A program made the translations under genes and the position numbers. A stretch of 64,000 bases of DNA, taken from assembly GCA_947579605.1 (NCBI GenBank), contig OX388312.1, forward strand, positions 18,871,313-18,935,312. The letters are read 5' to 3'. The notes under the pieces were generated by a model, which saw only the letters and a list, made by a program, of their open reading frames with translations, was not told the DNA's origin and searched no databases. Of this stretch, positions 59,855-64,000 are shown piece by piece (the stretch's first letter is position 1; each line of letters begins with the position of its first letter). The DNA is from Athripsodes cinereus. Taxonomy: Eukaryota > Arthropoda > Insecta > Trichoptera > Leptoceridae.

Positions 59855-61420
59855 CTTCTTCATTACAGTGCTATTATCAAAATATTAGAGGTGTAAGGAC
59901 AAAATTAACTGAATTTAAAACTAATTTGTATACTTTGTCTCATAAGATTTTCCTACTGTCTGAAACTTGGTTAGACAAGAATATTAACACATCTGAGCTC
60001 GGGTTTGTAAATCATGTTGTATATAGACAGGATAGGAATGAGAAAACTAGCAATAAGGTGAGGGGTGGTGGTGTGCTTGTCGCTGTGAATAGTCAATTAA
60101 AATCAAGAAAAATAAATATTAACAATAATATACTGGAGCAAATATTTGTCCAGGTGGGCCCCCCTTCTACCGGTGTTATTTTTGGATGCGTATATATACC
60201 TCCTGATGCCGATACTGAGAAATATAAGCAGCATGCTAGGGACGTAGAACTGCTCCGTAATAGATATCCTAAATCCAAAATTGTTATAGTGGGAGACTAC
60301 AATTTACCTAATATCAAGTGGTCAGTAGGCGAGGGTGATGGTGGTGAGAGATTCTTTGAGGTTGGATATGATACTGAGAGCCGTAATGCAAATGACGTTA
60401 CTGTCTGTTTGAATGAGTGTCCTAAATCTAGAGAAATATTAGACATGATGCATTTTTTGGGTCTGATTCAGATGAATAATGTTTTAAATATCAATCAAAG
60501 AGTATTGGACTTGGTTTTGATTAGTTGTATTAAGGTGGAGGTTGCACTGTCAGACGAGATGCTGTTACCAGCGGATAAACATCACCCCCCATTAAATATA
60601 GATGTCATTCCTAATGTTCATTTAAAAAAATCCACCCGTGTTACCAAATCATTTAATTTTCATAAGGCTGACTATGACTCAATTAATCAATTTTTACATG
60701 CATCTCACTGGTCTTTTCTATTTGATAATGTGGGCTTGGATCGTAAGTTGGATATTTTTTATGAGTATATAAATACAGCCATAGAATTATTTGTTCCTTC
60801 CGTAGCTTTTAAAACTAATAATTTTCCCGTGTGGTTCAATAATGAGTTGAAAACTAAGATTTTCGAGAAAAAAATTTGTCACGCTCAGTACAAGAAAACG
60901 AGATGTATTGAAGATTACCAAAAATTTTCCGAGCTTAGAAGTGCATGTAAGTATGTATCAAGGTGTTGCTATCAGGAATATATTGCTAAGATTGAGGGTG
61001 AGGTCAGTGATGATGCTAAGGCCTTTTGGAGGTTTACTAAGTCTCAAAGAAAGGAAGATGATCGTATTCCGGATACATTGGTATATAATGGAATGTGTAG
61101 TACTGATGATTCGAAAACGGTAAATTTTTTTGAACAATTTTTTAAAAGTGTTTATGTGACGGATGATGAAACAACTCTTGGTCCTGATGTACCACTGTCG
61201 GAATCGGTTAATGTAAATGACTGCGTAATAGAATATTCTTTGGTGAGAGATGGACTGGAGAAGCTTAGTATTAAAAAGCCTACAGGACCAGACGGAATAC
61301 CAAATGTGTTTTTGAGACAGTGCTCTTCTTCTATATCGTATCCACTGTTTGTCTTATTTAGAGAATCCCTAAGTATGGGCTACTTTCCAGAACGGTGGAA
61401 AGAAAGCTATATTGTTCCCG

Positions 61421-61425
<5 letters not shown>
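59838..61425 (+). CDS. LINE ORF2, AP-endonuclease and start of RT
   Basis: The -1 frame relative to ORF1 opens at 59838 after a TGA and reads CKKLTSSLQCYYQNIRGVRT, KLTEFKTNLYTLSHKIFLLS, ETWLDKNI. Endonuclease residues: N in YYQNIRG, E in LLSETWLD, GGGVLVAV, GCVYIPP, VIVGDYNLPNIKW, LDLVLIS and DKHHPPLNID. No ATG occurs in this frame before ILDMMHF near 60445, beyond the GDYN motif, so an ordinary AUG start would lose most of the endonuclease. RT begins KKPTGPDGIPNVFLRQCSSS and WKESYIVPVF, then the frame enters the antisense insertion at about 61426. Confidence 0.85.
59845..59851 (+). promoter_or_regulatory. Candidate -1 ribosomal frameshift heptamer
   Basis: A AAA AAC in the zero frame (codons AAA 59846-59848, AAC 59849-59851), directly followed by the ORF1 stop TAA. 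It is the canonical X XXY YYZ type. ORF2 is open in exactly the -1 frame from 59838. No downstream pseudoknot was identified by eye. Confidence 0.55.
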
Positions 61426-61451
<26 letters not shown>

Positions 61452-62052
61452 ACATACACGGCAACAAGCCTTTTACATGTTAACAAAATACATATGTAGA
61501 CACAACAATGACATAACAATATATTAAATAATTTATAGTGTCGAAGATCAAACAGTAATCAGGGAATACTATAATAACAATTGAAATAATAAACAAAAGA
61601 AATAAAATAAAAAAATATCATTATAAAATCAATAGATGCATTATAAATTTTAAAATTTCAATAAATCAAAATGAAAGAAGTCAATAACCACATAACAATA
61701 ATAATTTTATAATATGATAATAATAATAAAACAATAATAATAATAATAAATAAAAACAATAATAATAATTAAAGGAATTCAAACTACAATTACAAATTAA
61801 AACAAATCAATTTAAAATAAAAAATATACCTTTGTATATAATAATATTAAAAAATAAATAAAATCAATATACGATAAATGGGATAACTGTTAATAAAAAT
61901 AAATAGAATAATGAATATAATAATACAATAATAATAATAGATATAATGTCAATAATATAATAATAATAGATAATATGTCAATAAATAAAATGTATATAGA
62001 ATGTCAAAACAAAAACTTAACGAGAATGAAATGCACGAAACAATTTAATAGT
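61426..62052 (-). mobile_element. Antisense LINE 3'-UTR insertion splitting ORF2
   Basis: About 0.63 kb of AT-rich non-coding DNA that, read on minus, ends AAAAGGCTTGTTGCCGTGTA, TGTTTAAATAAATAAATAAA. This is the same GGC...GCCGT hairpin plus AATAAA tail found at other LINE ends, so it is a 5'-truncated LINE inserted opposite to its host. It separates VPVF from KKGDKSNVKNYRPI of the RT. By chance the flanking frames are the same. The exact right border is uncertain. Confidence 0.65.
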
Positions 62053-63408
62053 CCAAAAGTGAAGAAGGGAGACAAATCTAATGTCAAAAATTATAGGCCT
62101 ATTAGTATTCTGTCAGCAATACCCAAATTTTTTGAATGTGTTGTTTTAAATTGCATCGCTCCTCAACTTGAAAAATTGATTGATCAAGCTCAGCATGGTT
62201 TTGTCAGAGGGAGGTCGACTTTAACAAATTTAATGATATATGAAGATCACCTCATGAAGGCCTTTGCTGAAAAGTCTCAGATAGACTCGGTATACACTGA
62301 TTTCAGCAAGGCCTTTGACCGCGTCCCACATAATATTTTGCTGAGTAAGTTGAGGGGACTGGGTGTGGGAGGCAGTTTGCTTGGGTGGGTTTCCAGTTAC
62401 TTGTGTGAGAGAAGACTTGTGGTTTGTAAGGATGGGGTGAGGGGCAATGGTTTCATCGCTACAAGTGGGGTCCCACAGGGCAGTCATTTGGGCCCACTTC
62501 TGTTCCTTCTCTTTATAAATGATATTGTTTCAGTGTTTGATGACGTTAACTATCTTCTATTTGCGGACGATCTCAAAATTTATAAACAGGTTAACAATGA
62601 AGGTGATTGTCAGATTTTGCAGAGCAATTTGGATGGGTTGAGGTCTTGGTGTGAGCGTAATAGGCTTTTTTTGAATATTGATAAGTGTCAGGTCATAACA
62701 TTTACTAAAAGAAAGAATCCGTTTATGTTTGAGTACAGGTTGGGAGATGATGTTTTGGAACGCGTTCATGCTATAAGGGACTTAGGAGTAGTCTTTGACC
62801 ATCGTTTAACTTTTGTTCCACATATTGAGGATATTACTTGCAAGGGCATGAAAATGTTGGGATTCGTGTTGAGGGTGGCCAGAGAATTCGTCAGTATACC
62901 AGCGATCAAGGCTATGTTTGTGTCCTTAGTCAGAAGCTTGGTAGAATATAGCTCTCCTATATGGTCTCCTCACTACGCAGTCCACTCTAACAATATTGAA
63001 AGGATTCAGCATAAGTTTTTGAGGTATGTCAACTATATGATGCGCATTCCTATTGAGGAGATTGATTACTCTTACTTGTTGTCCCTTTTAAATTTAAACA
63101 CATTGTCTGATAGACGAATAATCTCTGATCTGATTGTGCTATTCAAGATTGTAAGAGGGGAATTAGATTGCCTTGACCTTAACAGTTTAATATCATATCA
63201 TATTCCAACAAGAGCCACTCGTCAGGTTGTGACTTTTCATAGTGACGTAGTTGATACTAACTATTTATATAACTCGCCCCTTTATAGGATGCATAGGTTG
63301 GGGAATATGTATGGTCATTTGGCGGATGTTTTTGCGGATTCCTTATCCGAATACAAATGGAAATTAACAGAAAATTTTAAATCTGCGAGTTTGATGGATT
63401 GTGTTTAG
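62053..63408 (+). CDS. LINE ORF2, remainder of reverse transcriptase
   Basis: VKKGDKSNVKNYRPISILSA, QAQHGFVRGRSTLTNLM, TDFSKAFDRVPHNILLSKLR (A), SGVPQGSHLGPLLFLLFIND (B), NYLLFADDLKIYKQV (C, FADD intact), LFLNIDKCQVITFTKRKNP, RDLGVVFDHRLTFVPHIEDI, LVEYSSPIWSPHY. C-terminal part without stops to TAG 63406-63408. The RT motifs are typical of the Jockey/CR1 group. The catalytic aspartates (FADD, and D of TDFSKAFD) are present. Loss of continuity is only through the insertion upstream. Confidence 0.87.
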   Translation, partial: PKVKKGDKSNVKNYRPISILSAIPKFFECVVLNCIAPQLEKLIDQAQHGFVRGRSTLTNLMIYEDHLMKAFAEKSQIDSVYTDFSKAFDRVPHNILLSKLRGLGVGGSLLGWVSSYLCERRLVVCKDGVRGNGFIATSGVPQGSHLGPLLFLLFINDIVSVFDDVNYLLFADDLKIYKQVNNEGDCQILQSNLDGLRSWCERNRLFLNIDKCQVITFTKRKNPFMFEYRLGDDVLERVHAIRDLGVVFDHRLTFVPHIEDITCKGMKMLGFVLRVAREFVSIPAIKAMFVSLVRSLVEYSSPIWSPHYAVHSNNIERIQHKFLRYVNYMMRIPIEEIDYSYLLSLLNLNTLSDRRIISDLIVLFKIVRGELDCLDLNSLISYHIPTRATRQVVTFHSDVVDTNYLYNSPLYRMHRLGNMYGHLADVFADSLSEYKWKLTENFKSASLMDCV

Positions 63409-63559
63409 TTGCTGGGTTTTGATGTGTTGTTTTTGCGACGAGATTGTATCTATTGGTGTATTCGGTTTGAGCGAGAGTGGAACAACCCGAAACTATGTAT
63501 TGTATTGTTACCGACTTGGCCAGGCATTCCCTACATGAATAATTAATTGTATTTTGATT

Positions 63560-63680
63560 TTTTATGATATATATTAGGAAGTTTATAATCATTATTATTT
63601 TTAAGAGATTTATAATCATTATTATTTTTAAGAGATTTATAATCATTATTATTTTTAAGAGATTTATAATCATTATTTGA
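63560..63680 (+). repeat. Short 30-bp tandem repeat in LINE 3' UTR
   Basis: The unit TTATAATCATTATTATTTTT plus AAGAGATT (about 30 bp) is repeated about four times. Confidence 0.7.
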
Positions 63681-63780
63681 AATTATTTGCTAGTACTACA
63701 TTACAGCTACATTGTTTTTATCACTTGACTGTTTTCTTTTGTTATATTATGTTTGTAAAGGCTGGTTCAGCCGTTTGTTA

Positions 63781-63969
63781 TTATAAATGAAAAAAAAAAA
63801 TAAAAAAAAAAAAAATATCATTCACAGTTTCGGATGTGTCCTTTGCCATATATCGCTTCATTTCTGTGCACAGCTCATCTCCTTCACTCTGCTTTAACTT
63901 ATGCCAGCGAATCCTTATTACCCTTTCCCTCGGGGATGTTAAACTCTTTACCAATTTCAATTTTGACAC
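63781..63969 (-). CDS. Unidentified open frame truncated by LINE insertion
   Basis: MSKLKLVKSLTSPRERVIRI, RWHKLKQSEGDELCTEMKRY, MAKDTSETVNDI, then LINE poly(A). It is basic and lysine/arginine rich, and no family is recognised. If the 9-bp duplication marks the insertion site, the empty site would read ...ETVNDI-stop. Its upstream end may leave the window. Confidence 0.2.
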   Translation of the reverse strand: MSKLKLVKSLTSPRERVIRIRWHKLKQSEGDELCTEMKRYMAKDTSETVNDIFFFFIFFFHL

Positions 63970-64000
63970 AAGTAGTCGATGCTGTGATGTAAGGCATTCT

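Larger units (their letters stand above)
58671..63814 (+). mobile_element. Almost full-length Jockey/CR1-like LINE
   Basis: 5' UTR, ORF1 (59105-59854), ORF2 (from 59838 to 63408, interrupted), 3' UTR and poly(A) with hairpin AAGGCTGGTTCAGCCGTTTG near 63759. The 9-bp repeat ATATCATTC at 58662-58670 and 63815-63823 fits a target-site duplication. Without the 0.63-kb insertion the element is about 4.5 kb, normal for the group. Apart from that insertion I see no disabling change in the readable motifs. Confidence 0.75.

Overview
This looks like AT-rich nuclear DNA of an insect, most likely a moth or butterfly. The genes are split by spliceosomal introns. Between them is a dense mix of non-LTR retrotransposons (RTE-like, Jockey/CR1-like and others), one Penelope-like element, one mariner, hAT-type MITEs, fold-back elements and tRNA-derived SINEs. 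No bacterial-type organisation, CRISPR array or rRNA is present. The organism call rests on this overall character plus an insect ecdysteroid-kinase-like gene; no species is assigned.

Three host genes can be read. (1) A DCAF8-type WD40 gene (CUL4-DDB1 substrate receptor) on + from 4666 to 11432. Three middle exons and the two last exons are clear, but at least one exon is missing: the intron between them holds a Penelope-like element, a 200-N assembly gap and nested inverted-repeat elements, and the reading phases on either side do not match. (2) A complete four-exon TMEM147 gene on - (19779 down to 16081, 230 codons), an ER-membrane protein of the multipass translocon. (3) A complete two-exon EcKL/CHK-kinase-like gene on - (52471 down to 50699, 412 codons).

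Layout: 1-1990 LINE and PLE-like remnants; 4666-13085 DCAF8 with the intronic PLE (6027-8783); 13171-14300 dead mariner; 14307-14962 interlocking inverted repeats; 15070-15720 dead LINE; 16081-19779 TMEM147 with a 1.3-kb TIR element in an intron; 21885-25160 SINEs, fold-back elements, a TIR-derived tandem array and a LINE 3' end; 25.8-47.2 kb mostly intergenic with short repeats, a 58-bp x 9 minisatellite and LINE scraps; 47236-48836 a LINE reverse transcriptase with a C-terminal zinc finger; 50.7-52.5 kb EcKL; 53.3-55.7 kb hairpin and repeats; 56240-58250 an RTE-type LINE; 58671-63814 an almost full-length Jockey/CR1-like LINE split by an antisense LINE 3' end.

The most interesting signals are: a canonical -1 slippery heptamer directly on the ORF1 stop codon of the Jockey/CR1-like LINE, whose ORF2 lies in the -1 frame and has no upstream ATG; hammerhead-ribozyme-like cores at Penelope-type termini that share an extra U; a short 3'-terminal hairpin shared by five LINE ends; and a tandem array built from the end of a fold-back element.
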